NCBI GenBank assembly: GCA_934725655.1
Contig: CAKVCJ010000123.1
Location: 1 to 6,081 of the forward strand
Direction of reading: 5' to 3'
DNA length: 6,081 bases
DNA from: an uncultured Brachyspira sp.
GTDB taxonomy: Bacteria > Spirochaetota > Brachyspiria > Brachyspirales > Brachyspiraceae
The translations under genes were made by a program, and so were the position numbers. Shown here in pieces: positions 1 to 5,722 of the stretch. The notes beneath the pieces are model-generated. The model was not told the origin of the DNA and did not search any database. It worked only from the letters and a program-made list of their open reading frames with translations. Position 1 is the first letter of the stretch, and the number at the start of each line of letters is the position of its first letter.

Positions 1-13
1 TTTTTACAGCCAT
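1..13 (-). CDS. First codons of a gene running off the left edge (partial)
   Basis: Only the start of this minus-strand gene is visible: ATG at 13-11 followed by codons for Ala, Val and Lys before the edge. The call rests on its signals, not on the protein: an AAGGA ribosome binding site at 27-23 lies 9 nt before the ATG, and a good promoter lies at 44-71. A second ATG in another frame at 23-21 is also open to the edge, but it touches the Shine-Dalgarno with no spacer, so it is the less likely start. The gene follows the PTS permease terminator and is therefore a separate transcription unit in the same direction. The product cannot be named. Confidence 0.5.
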
Positions 14-22
14 AGAATTTCA

Positions 23-27
23 TCCTT
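23..27 (-). promoter_or_regulatory. Ribosome binding site of the left-edge gene
   Basis: Read on the minus strand this is AAGGA, 9 nt upstream of the ATG at 13-11. It selects that ATG over the overlapping one at 23-21. Confidence 0.5.
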
Positions 28-43
28 AAAAAATGTTCTTGCT

Positions 44-71
44 ATTATAACATTTTAACAATAAAAATCAA
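44..71 (-). promoter_or_regulatory. Promoter with extended -10 for the left-edge gene
   Basis: On the minus strand a -35 box TTGATT (71-66) is separated by 16 nt from a perfect -10 TATAAT (49-44). The -10 is preceded by TGT, giving the extended form TGnTATAAT. Transcription should begin near 37, about 24 nt before the ATG at 13. It sits just beyond the terminator of the PTS gene, as expected for an independent unit. Confidence 0.6.
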
Positions 72-98
72 ATAAATAATAATGAAGAAAAATATAAA

Positions 99-130
99 AA
101 AGGCATATACTTAAAAAAGCATATGCCTTT
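99..130 (-). terminator. Rho-independent terminator of the PTS permease gene
   Basis: A perfect 10-bp inverted repeat, AAAGGCATAT (99-108) and its complement (121-130), encloses a 12-nt loop. On the minus strand the hairpin is followed by a T-rich tail covering the complement of about 86-98. It begins 31 bp past the TAA stop of the permease gene (163-161). On the plus strand the tail is much poorer in T, so it should act mainly on minus-strand transcripts. Confidence 0.85.
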
Positions 131-160
131 ATAACATTTATTATTTTTATAACAAATATT

Positions 161-1810
161 TTATTTTATATTATATTTTTGTATAATTTTATTCTTATAA
201 ACTTCAGCCTGCGTTCCATAAATAGCCTGTATTCCGTTTCCAGCCCTCAAAACCTTTTTAGAATTAAGAGAAGCCCAAACATCATCGCTAGCAACTTTAC
301 TAGGGTCTTTTACTGTTACTCTTAATCTTGTTATACAAGCATCTATATTATCTATATTTTCTATTCCGCCCAATGCTTCTACTATAGAATCTATTATACT
401 CTCATCATCATTAGAAACAGCTTCATTTGCTTTTGCCCCCTCTCTCTCATTATAATCTGCCCTTCTATATAATTTAACTTCACTTCCTGATCTTCCAGGT
501 GTAGCAAAATTAAATTTAATTATTAAAAATCTAAATACAAAATAGTAAACAACCGCATATACTGGGCCTAATATTAATATCCACTGATAAGAAGTTTTAC
601 TTATTCCTTGTAATAATCCAAAGAATATAAAGTCAATCAAGCCTCTTGAAAATGTAATACCTACAGCAACATTTAACATATACATCAACATATATGCCAA
701 TCCCTCTAAAACAGCATGCACAACATATAAAGGAGGTGCTATAAATAAGAATGTAAACTCTAAAGGCTCAGTAATACCAGTTAAGAAAGAAGTTAAAGCA
801 GCAGATAATAAAATACCTTTTGCCTTTGTTTTGTTTTCATCATCAGCCACATGATACATAGCCAAAGCAGCAGCAGGCAGCCCAAACATCATAGGTAAAA
901 ATCCGCCTGTCATAGTCCTAGTAGCAGCAGCACTAAAATGTGTTACTGTAGGGTCAGCCAATTGTGCAAAAAATATTCTCTGTCCGCCGGCAACCAATTG
1001 TCCGCCCACTTCCAATACGCCGCCTAATTCTGTATACCAAAATAATGGATATATAGCATGGTGAAGCCCAAATACATTTAATATTCTCATCGCAAAACCA
1101 TAGAAGAATGTTCCTATATATCCAGTAGCAGCAAATAATTCACCCGCTTTCACTATAACTCCAAATATGCTAGGCCATATAAAAGGAAATATAGCAGCTA
1201 ATGGTATAAAAAACACCATAGTTAAAACAGCAACAAATCTATTTCCGCTGAAGAATGCTAAATAATCAGGTAATGTTTGATTGGCAAATTTATTAGTGAT
1301 AAAAGCAGATAATAAACCGCATATAATACCGCCGAATACTCCCGTTTGCAATGTAAATATTCCTAATTCTCTCGCATATAAAGCAGCAGTACCCGCAGCC
1401 TCTCCTGCACTCATACCAGCAGCCATTAAAGCATCTACTGTTGTATTATCTGGAGTATGTCCTTGAAATCTTAATATAACCCCTATAACAGTATGAAACA
1501 ATAAAAACCCTACCACAGCAGAAAGAGCAGCCGTCTCTTTACTTTTATTTGCCATACCTATAGCTATACCAACCGCAAATAATAGAGGTAAATTAGCAAA
1601 TACAAAATTTCCAGCATTAAATAATAATACTAAAATATAATTTAACGGTGTGCCAGTTTTCAAAAATGTTAAATTATAAGTTTCTATCAAAGTCGGACTT
1701 GTAAAAGCACCGCCTACGCCCAATAATATACCAGCCATAGGAAGTATCGCAATAGGAAGCATAAACGATCTGCCTATTTTTTGAAGCAACGCGAATGAAT
1801 TCTTCATCAT
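161..1810 (-). CDS. PTS sugar permease, glucose/N-acetylglucosamine superfamily EIICB
   Basis: This is an inner-membrane phosphotransferase permease that imports a sugar and phosphorylates it using phosphate relayed from PEP through EI, HPr and an EIIA. Residues 1 to about 435 form the multi-spanning EIIC domain. It opens with a PtsG-like segment (LPIAILPMAGILLGVGG, 18-34) and carries the His pair GLHH at 248-251 and the signature GITEPLEF at 345-352. A TPGR linker (437-440) and a charged stretch lead to the EIIB domain (about 470-545), whose phosphorylated cysteine is Cys492 in the motif DACITRLRV. There is no EIIA domain, so one must come from elsewhere in the genome. At 549 residues it is longer than E. 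coli PtsG (about 477), partly through an Ala/Gly-rich insert near 115-150. Start: the first of two adjacent ATGs, 10 nt from an AGGAG. The motifs resemble PtsG, NagE and MalX, so specificity is open; the nanE gene upstream favours an amino sugar. Family assignment is very secure, substrate is not. Confidence 0.93.
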   Translation of the reverse strand: MMKNSFALLQKIGRSFMLPIAILPMAGILLGVGGAFTSPTLIETYNLTFLKTGTPLNYILVLLFNAGNFVFANLPLLFAVGIAIGMANKSKETAALSAVVGFLLFHTVIGVILRFQGHTPDNTTVDALMAAGMSAGEAAGTAALYARELGIFTLQTGVFGGIICGLLSAFITNKFANQTLPDYLAFFSGNRFVAVLTMVFFIPLAAIFPFIWPSIFGVIVKAGELFAATGYIGTFFYGFAMRILNVFGLHHAIYPLFWYTELGGVLEVGGQLVAGGQRIFFAQLADPTVTHFSAAATRTMTGGFLPMMFGLPAAALAMYHVADDENKTKAKGILLSAALTSFLTGITEPLEFTFLFIAPPLYVVHAVLEGLAYMLMYMLNVAVGITFSRGLIDFIFFGLLQGISKTSYQWILILGPVYAVVYYFVFRFLIIKFNFATPGRSGSEVKLYRRADYNEREGAKANEAVSNDDESIIDSIVEALGGIENIDNIDACITRLRVTVKDPSKVASDDVWASLNSKKVLRAGNGIQAIYGTQAEVYKNKIIQKYNIK

Positions 1811-1820
1811 ATCAATTTTT

Positions 1821-1825
1821 CTCCT
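1821..1825 (-). promoter_or_regulatory. Ribosome binding site of the PTS permease gene
   Basis: AGGAG on the minus strand, 10 nt upstream of the first ATG (1810-1808) and 13 nt upstream of the second (1807-1805). The spacing favours the first ATG. Confidence 0.75.
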
Positions 1826-1843
1826 AATTTATTTTTAAAAGAC

Positions 1844-1874
1844 ATTATAACATAATAAATAAAAAATAGTACAA
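1844..1874 (-). promoter_or_regulatory. Extended -10 promoter in front of the PTS permease gene
   Basis: In the 85-bp gap after nanE, the minus strand has TATAAT (1849-1844) preceded by TGT, an extended -10. A -35-like TTGTAC lies at 1874-1869 with a long 19-nt spacer, which an extended -10 can tolerate. Predicted initiation near 1837 gives a leader of about 27 nt containing the AGGAG. The permease could therefore be transcribed alone as well as by readthrough from nanE. The flanks are AT-rich, so chance matches are possible. Confidence 0.5.
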
Positions 1875-1895
1875 AAATATAATTTTTTTATATTA

Positions 1896-2576
1896 TTATA
1901 AAGTTTCTATAGCTTTTACAAATTTCTCAGCTATCTGCTTAGGTCTTGTTATAGCCCCACCAACAACAACGGCTAATGCTCCCATCTCTATACCTTTTTT
2001 TGCCTTTTCAGGTGTATCCAAATTCCCCTCACCAATAACAGGTATTTTTACAGATTGCAACACTTTCTCCAAAGTAACCAAAGGCTCATTTCCTTTTGTA
2101 TAATCAGTATATCCGCATAATGTAGTGCCTACTATATCAATCCCTATCTCTTCAGCATAAACAGCCTCAGATACATCTGATATATCTCCCATTATAATTT
2201 GATTAGGATATTTCTCTTTAATAGCTTTTACAAAATCTTTTAATTGAACCTTATCTGGTCTTTCTCTTTTAGTAGCATCTATTGCTATTATATCAACCCC
2301 CTCCGCACATAATTCATCTATTTCTTTCATAGTAGGAGTGATATATACATTACAATCTCCGTAATTTCTCTTTATTATACCTATGATAGGAAGCTTAGTA
2401 TTTTTTTTAATTTCCTGTATATCCACAACAGTATTTGCTCTTATTCCGCCCGCACCTGCCTGAGTTGCCGCCAAAGCCATTCTTCCCATTATAAAAGAAC
2501 TAAATAATGGCTCATCTTCCAATGCCTGACAAGATACTATAAGCTTACCCTTTATTTTATTGAATACTTCATTCAT
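1896..2576 (-). CDS. nanE: N-acetylmannosamine-6-phosphate 2-epimerase NanE
   Basis: This cytoplasmic (beta/alpha)8-barrel enzyme converts ManNAc-6-P to GlcNAc-6-P in the sialic acid/ManNAc degradation pathway, feeding NagA and NagB. In the 226-residue form given here, family motifs run in order: [13 protein letters not shown] near the N-terminus, GIRANT (44-49), GIIKR (66-70), AIDAT (98-102), GTTLCGYT (150-157), GEGN (182-185) and VVGGAITRP (204-212). Lys69 and Glu183 match the catalytic lysine and glutamate described for Clostridium perfringens NanE (Lys66, Glu180), and Arg46 and Arg211 match phosphate/substrate-binding arginines. Length is normal for the family and nothing is missing. Start: an in-frame ATG at 2588 would add four residues but has no Shine-Dalgarno, whereas the ATG at 2576 has GGAG 6 nt upstream, so 2576 is preferred. 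It lies upstream of the PTS permease gene on the same strand. No nanA or nanK lies nearby. Confidence 0.94.
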   Translation of the reverse strand: MNEVFNKIKGKLIVSCQALEDEPLFSSFIMGRMALAATQAGAGGIRANTVVDIQEIKKNTKLPIIGIIKRNYGDCNVYITPTMKEIDELCAEGVDIIAIDATKRERPDKVQLKDFVKAIKEKYPNQIIMGDISDVSEAVYAEEIGIDIVGTTLCGYTDYTKGNEPLVTLEKVLQSVKIPVIGEGNLDTPEKAKKGIEMGALAVVVGGAITRPKQIAEKFVKAIETL

Positions 2577-2582
2577 AAAAGA

Positions 2583-2586
2583 CTCC
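2583..2586 (-). promoter_or_regulatory. Ribosome binding site that fixes the nanE start
   Basis: GGAG on the minus strand, 6 nt before the ATG at 2576-2574. The alternative ATG at 2588-2586 overlaps this element (ATGGAG) and has only A/T sequence upstream, so the downstream ATG is the better start. Confidence 0.65.
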
Positions 2587-2609
2587 ATAATTTTATTAAT
2601 TTTTACAAA

Positions 2610-2637
2610 ATTATATAATATACCAAAATTATTTCAA
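2610..2637 (-). promoter_or_regulatory. nanE promoter
   Basis: On the minus strand TTGAAA (2637-2632) and TATAAT (2615-2610) are separated by 16 nt. Initiation near 2603 gives a leader of about 27 nt to the ATG at 2576, with the GGAG inside it. The upstream ATG at 2588 would lie only about 15 nt from the 5' end, again favouring the shorter protein. This transcript may continue into the PTS permease gene because no strong terminator is visible between them. Confidence 0.6.
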
Positions 2638-2743
2638 ATAAATTAATTTCATAATTATTTACTGTCTAAAAAAATTATAAGTTAAGTTTTATAATATTAA
2701 ATACATAAAATCATATTCTAAAAGATTTATAAGAAATAATGTA

Positions 2744-2772
2744 TTGACTTTTTAATTTATTTGTTATATACT
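2744..2772 (+). promoter_or_regulatory. Promoter of tRNA-Cys, probably also of the PBP gene
   Basis: TTGACT (2744-2749) and TATACT (2767-2772) are separated by the ideal 17 nt, each one mismatch from consensus; this is the strongest promoter in the window. Initiation near 2779 leaves a short 5' leader of about 12 nt before the tRNA for RNase P to remove. It faces away from the nanE promoter, 107 bp from it. No other convincing promoter lies before the penicillin-binding protein gene at 2888. Confidence 0.75.
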
Positions 2773-2790
2773 ATTGTAATCAAAATATAT

Positions 2791-2862
2791 GGCGGTGTAG
2801 CCAAGTGGTAAGGCAGGAGTCTGCAAAACTCTTATTCATCGGTTCGAATCCGTTCGCCGCCT
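2791..2862 (+). tRNA. tRNA-Cys (anticodon GCA)
   Basis: A full cloverleaf can be drawn. The acceptor stem GGCGGTG/CGCCGCC (2791-2797 with 2855-2861) has one G-U pair. The D-arm is at 2800-2814. The anticodon stem GGAGT/ACTCT (2816-2820 with 2828-2832) holds the loop CTGCAAA, with anticodon GCA at 2823-2825. The variable loop is 5 nt and the T-loop TTCGAAT is at 2843-2849. The discriminator base is U (2862), the identity element of tRNA-Cys. CCA is not encoded (CAT follows), so it must be added by the CCA-adding enzyme. The T-stem ATCGG/CCGTT contains a U-U mismatch at the second pair (2839 with 2853), slightly unusual but compatible with function. Confidence 0.96.
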
Positions 2863-2887
2863 CATTTTTCGTTTTTTTGTTAACACA

Positions 2888-4783
2888 ATGAAAAAAATAT
2901 ACGTTTTTGCAATATTCTTCTTAGTTATCGTACTCATGCTCACTCAGAAACTTTATGTGTTAGCTATCAAAGAAAGAGAGTCCACTCAAACTGCAAATGA
3001 TTCAAATGAGCCAAGAGGAACTATTTATGACTCTAAAATGCGTCCTCTTACAATCAATATACCAGCCTACACTATATATATAGATACGCTCTCTGTAGCA
3101 GAATTGGACGGGAAAGAAGGCGTTAATGTAAATGATGGATATGATGAAATATTAAGATTACTCGGCATCACTAAAGAAAAGTTTGCAGAATTATTAAAAA
3201 ACAAAAGAAGAACTATAAGATTAGCAAGAAATGTTAGTTTAGATGTTCATAACAAAATAAAAGAAGTAAAAAACAAATATAATATTAAAAGTATTTATGG
3301 AGTTGAAAGCTATAAGAGATTTTATCCATACGGAGATATATTTGCCCATGTTATAGGCTATATGAATAAATCTGAAACAGAAGGATATGCAGGATTAGAA
3401 GCTACTTATCAAAATGTATTATCTTCTGTAAACGGACAATCAAAGGATTTGGTTCTAACGCTTGACAGAGATATACAAACAATAGTAAGAAATGAGGTAT
3501 TAAAAACCGTAGCAGAAAAATCGCCTCAATCTGTTACTTTTATAGTTTCTGATGTCAATACTGGTGCTATTATAGCTAATTATTCATACCCCTCTTTTGA
3601 CCCAAACAACCCTTTCATATATGTTAATAACGAAAGATTAGATAGAAGTATAATGAGCACTATTTATCCGGGCTCTACAATGAAAATATTTGTGGAACTT
3701 GCAGCTTTAGAAGAGGGAGTTGCTAATAGCGATGAAATTTTTTATTGTAATGGGTATTATGATTATAGTAAACAAACTCGAATACACTGCGATTATCCGC
3801 ATGGAAAAATAGCTTTTAATGATATATTAAAATATAGCTGCAATTATGCTGTTGTTACAGTTGCTGAGAGAGTGGATAAAAAATTCCTATATGAATATTT
3901 AAAAAGATTCGGATTCGGCGATGCTACAGATGTAATTGGAAAATATAGAAATGAATGGACTGGAATATATCATGATTTAAAAGATTGGCACAGATTCTCA
4001 CGCGGTTATTTAGCAATAGGTTATGATTTGAGTGTAACGCCCATGCAAATAGCCTCCTCATATTTACCGCTTTTAAATGGCGGATATAAAGTTCAGATGC
4101 ATGTTGTAGATTCTATTTTTGACGGAGAAAAAAAATTAATATTAACAAACAATTTAAAAAAAGAAAGAATAATAGAAGAGCAATATTCACAAATAGCAAG
4201 ACTTCTTCTTAGAAAGGGTGTTGAATCAGGTTCTACAGGAAGCAGGGCTAATTTGCTTAATATAGATGTTGTCGGTAAAACTGGCACTGCCATTACAGAA
4301 GTTTATAGGGCGGGTTCTACAGATAGAGCTGAAAAATATTATCAATCTATCTTTATAGGCGGTTTCCCTTTAGAAGACCCTAAAGTTTCTATATTAGTTT
4401 TATTAGATGACCCTAAAGGTTCCGGAGGGCTCGCTGCAGGAAGAGTGGCTGCTCCGCTTTTTGCTCAGGTTGCTAATCAGATTATTCCATATTTAGGACT
4501 CGTTGACGGAGAAATACACACCATAAATACTAATGAATTTTTATCTTTAGTACCAAAAGATAATATTATTTATACTAACAACATTATGCCTAATATATAC
4601 GGACTTTCACTTAGAGATGCTTTAAACAATATATCTTATATAGTTTCTAATAATAATGCCAAAATAGTAGTTCAGGGAGAGGGATATATTTATGATTATA
4701 GTCCTCAAGCTGGAACTATAATATCGAATGAAGAGATAATACGTCTCAATCTTAAAGCTCCTAATAGAGACACTAATAAATAA
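2888..4783 (+). CDS. ftsI: Class B penicillin-binding protein with PASTA domain (FtsI/SpoVD type transpeptidase)
   Basis: This is a membrane-anchored D,D-transpeptidase that cross-links peptidoglycan on the outer face of the inner membrane, probably in the division machinery. Residues 4-19 form the single uncleaved N-terminal membrane anchor. The dimerisation/pedestal domain follows with its RGTIYD motif (43-48) and the conserved GYAGLE segment (166-171). The transpeptidase domain (about 185-535) has all three catalytic motifs: STMK (263-266, nucleophile Ser263), SCN (317-319) and KTGT (464-467). Residues about 567-623 form one PASTA-like domain (MPNIYGLSLRDAL then SPQAGT). There is no glycosyltransferase domain, hence class B; length 631 fits SpoVD-like proteins with one PASTA. 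The ATG at 2888 puts the anchor right at the N-terminus, but no Shine-Dalgarno precedes it and the frame stays open back into the tRNA gene. It is probably cotranscribed with tRNA-Cys upstream and the kinase downstream. The family is certain; the name ftsI rather than another class B PBP is inferred. Confidence 0.93.
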   Translation: MKKIYVFAIFFLVIVLMLTQKLYVLAIKERESTQTANDSNEPRGTIYDSKMRPLTINIPAYTIYIDTLSVAELDGKEGVNVNDGYDEILRLLGITKEKFAELLKNKRRTIRLARNVSLDVHNKIKEVKNKYNIKSIYGVESYKRFYPYGDIFAHVIGYMNKSETEGYAGLEATYQNVLSSVNGQSKDLVLTLDRDIQTIVRNEVLKTVAEKSPQSVTFIVSDVNTGAIIANYSYPSFDPNNPFIYVNNERLDRSIMSTIYPGSTMKIFVELAALEEGVANSDEIFYCNGYYDYSKQTRIHCDYPHGKIAFNDILKYSCNYAVVTVAERVDKKFLYEYLKRFGFGDATDVIGKYRNEWTGIYHDLKDWHRFSRGYLAIGYDLSVTPMQIASSYLPLLNGGYKVQMHVVDSIFDGEKKLILTNNLKKERIIEEQYSQIARLLLRKGVESGSTGSRANLLNIDVVGKTGTAITEVYRAGSTDRAEKYYQSIFIGGFPLEDPKVSILVLLDDPKGSGGLAAGRVAAPLFAQVANQIIPYLGLVDGEIHTINTNEFLSLVPKDNIIYTNNIMPNIYGLSLRDALNNISYIVSNNNAKIVVQGEGYIYDYSPQAGTIISNEEIIRLNLKAPNRDTNK

Positions 4784-4804
4784 TTTTTTAGAAATAGTTT
4801 TTTA

Positions 4805-4809
4805 AGGAG
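4805..4809 (+). promoter_or_regulatory. Ribosome binding site of the sugar kinase gene
   Basis: AGGAG 10 nt before the ATG at 4820, in the 36-bp gap after the PBP stop codon. No promoter or hairpin is visible in this gap, which supports cotranscription with the PBP gene. Confidence 0.75.
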
Positions 4810-4819
4810 ATAATATTAA

Positions 4820-5722
4820 ATGTTTAATATACTCACATTTGGCGAACTTTTATATGATGTGTATAATGATGTATCTGTAATAGGAGGTGCACCATTTAAT
4901 TATTCTATTCAACTATCCAGACTTTTAAATAATGATGATAAATTAAAGTTTATAACGGCATTGGGTAATGATAAATTAGCTAATGATGCTATTGATTTTA
5001 TAAAAAAAGAAAATATTGACTCTTCTCTAATACAAATAAATAATAACTATAATACAGGAAAAGCAACTGTATTTCTTAATGAAAATAAGGTGCCTGATTA
5101 TATAATTCATGAAAATGCCGCTTGGGATAATATAAAATATAATGAGGGGGTAGAAAATGCTCTCAAAGAAAAATATGACTTGTTTTATTTTAATATTTTA
5201 TCTCAAAGAAATGAATGCTCGTATAATACTATAAAAAAAATATATAATAATATTAATTCTAAATATAAAGTATGCGATGTCACTTTTAGAAAAAATTATT
5301 ATACCAAAGAAAAGATAAAAGAAGCCTTAGAGTTTATTAACATATTAAAAATAAATGATGATGAGCTTTATACTATAAAAAATATATTCTATACATCATT
5401 AAAAAATGATAATGAAAAATTATTAAAAGTGTTAAGTAAAGATTTTAATATTGAATATATATTTTTAACACTTGGTGCAGAGGGGGCTTCTGTACTTTAT
5501 GAGGGTGAATATATATTTAAGCCTTCAAACAAAGTAAAAGTTGTTGATACTGTTGGAGCTGGGGATTCGTTTGCGGCTGCTTTAAGCTACGCTATTTTAA
5601 ATAATTTGAATATAAGAAAAGTCCTTGATTTTGCATCGGCTGTATCTGAGGAAATGGTGCAGTTAAAAGGCGGCACTGCAAAATATAATACTATAGAAAT
5701 AAAAAAATTATTTAATCTTTAA
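4820..5722 (+). CDS. PfkB-family carbohydrate kinase, fructokinase-like
   Basis: This cytoplasmic ribokinase-fold enzyme phosphorylates a sugar with ATP. The N-terminus LTFGELLYDV (5-14) and GGAPFN (22-27) form the sugar-binding part, and the TGKATVFLNENKVPDY stretch followed by ENAAWD (98-103) is typical of the bacterial fructokinase-like subgroup. KINDDEL (177-183) and TLGAEGA (217-223) match conserved ribokinase-family elements. The second PfkB signature DTVGAGDSFAAA (243-254) contains the anion hole GAGD with catalytic base Asp249. At 300 residues the protein is complete. It starts with a strong ribosome binding site 36 bp after the PBP gene and probably shares its transcript, although no functional link to cell-wall synthesis is evident. 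Its TAA stop overlaps that of the convergent gene by 4 bp. Fructose is the likeliest substrate, but PfkB substrates are hard to predict, so no gene symbol is given. Confidence 0.9.
   Translation: MFNILTFGELLYDVYNDVSVIGGAPFNYSIQLSRLLNNDDKLKFITALGNDKLANDAIDFIKKENIDSSLIQINNNYNTGKATVFLNENKVPDYIIHENAAWDNIKYNEGVENALKEKYDLFYFNILSQRNECSYNTIKKIYNNINSKYKVCDVTFRKNYYTKEKIKEALEFINILKINDDELYTIKNIFYTSLKNDNEKLLKVLSKDFNIEYIFLTLGAEGASVLYEGEYIFKPSNKVKVVDTVGAGDSFAAALSYAILNNLNIRKVLDFASAVSEEMVQLKGGTAKYNTIEIKKLFNL

Noticed and set aside
1281..1466. Plus-strand open frame of 61 codons inside the PTS permease gene
   Set aside because: It is antisense to a strongly conserved membrane domain, has low-complexity Pro/Ala-rich content and no ribosome binding site of note; it is a shadow of the real gene.
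1876..1894. Possible terminator after nanE (AATATAA with TTATATT around a 5-nt loop)
   Set aside because: The 7-bp stem is entirely A/T and too weak for convincing termination; such dyads are expected by chance here.
2577..2588. ATG at 2588 as the nanE start (230-residue form)
   Set aside because: It has no Shine-Dalgarno and overlaps the GGAG that serves the ATG at 2576; family conservation starts after both, so the shorter form is preferred.
2837..2880. T-rich tract after tRNA-Cys as an intrinsic terminator
   Set aside because: The nearest hairpin is the tRNA T-arm, which ends more than 10 nt before the T-tracts, and the acceptor stem is a long-range pairing. The geometry is wrong for a standard terminator, though partial termination is possible.
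4093..4293. Minus-strand open frame of 66 codons inside the PBP gene
   Set aside because: It lies opposite the region leading to the KTGT motif of the transpeptidase domain and has no recognisable features; a shadow frame.
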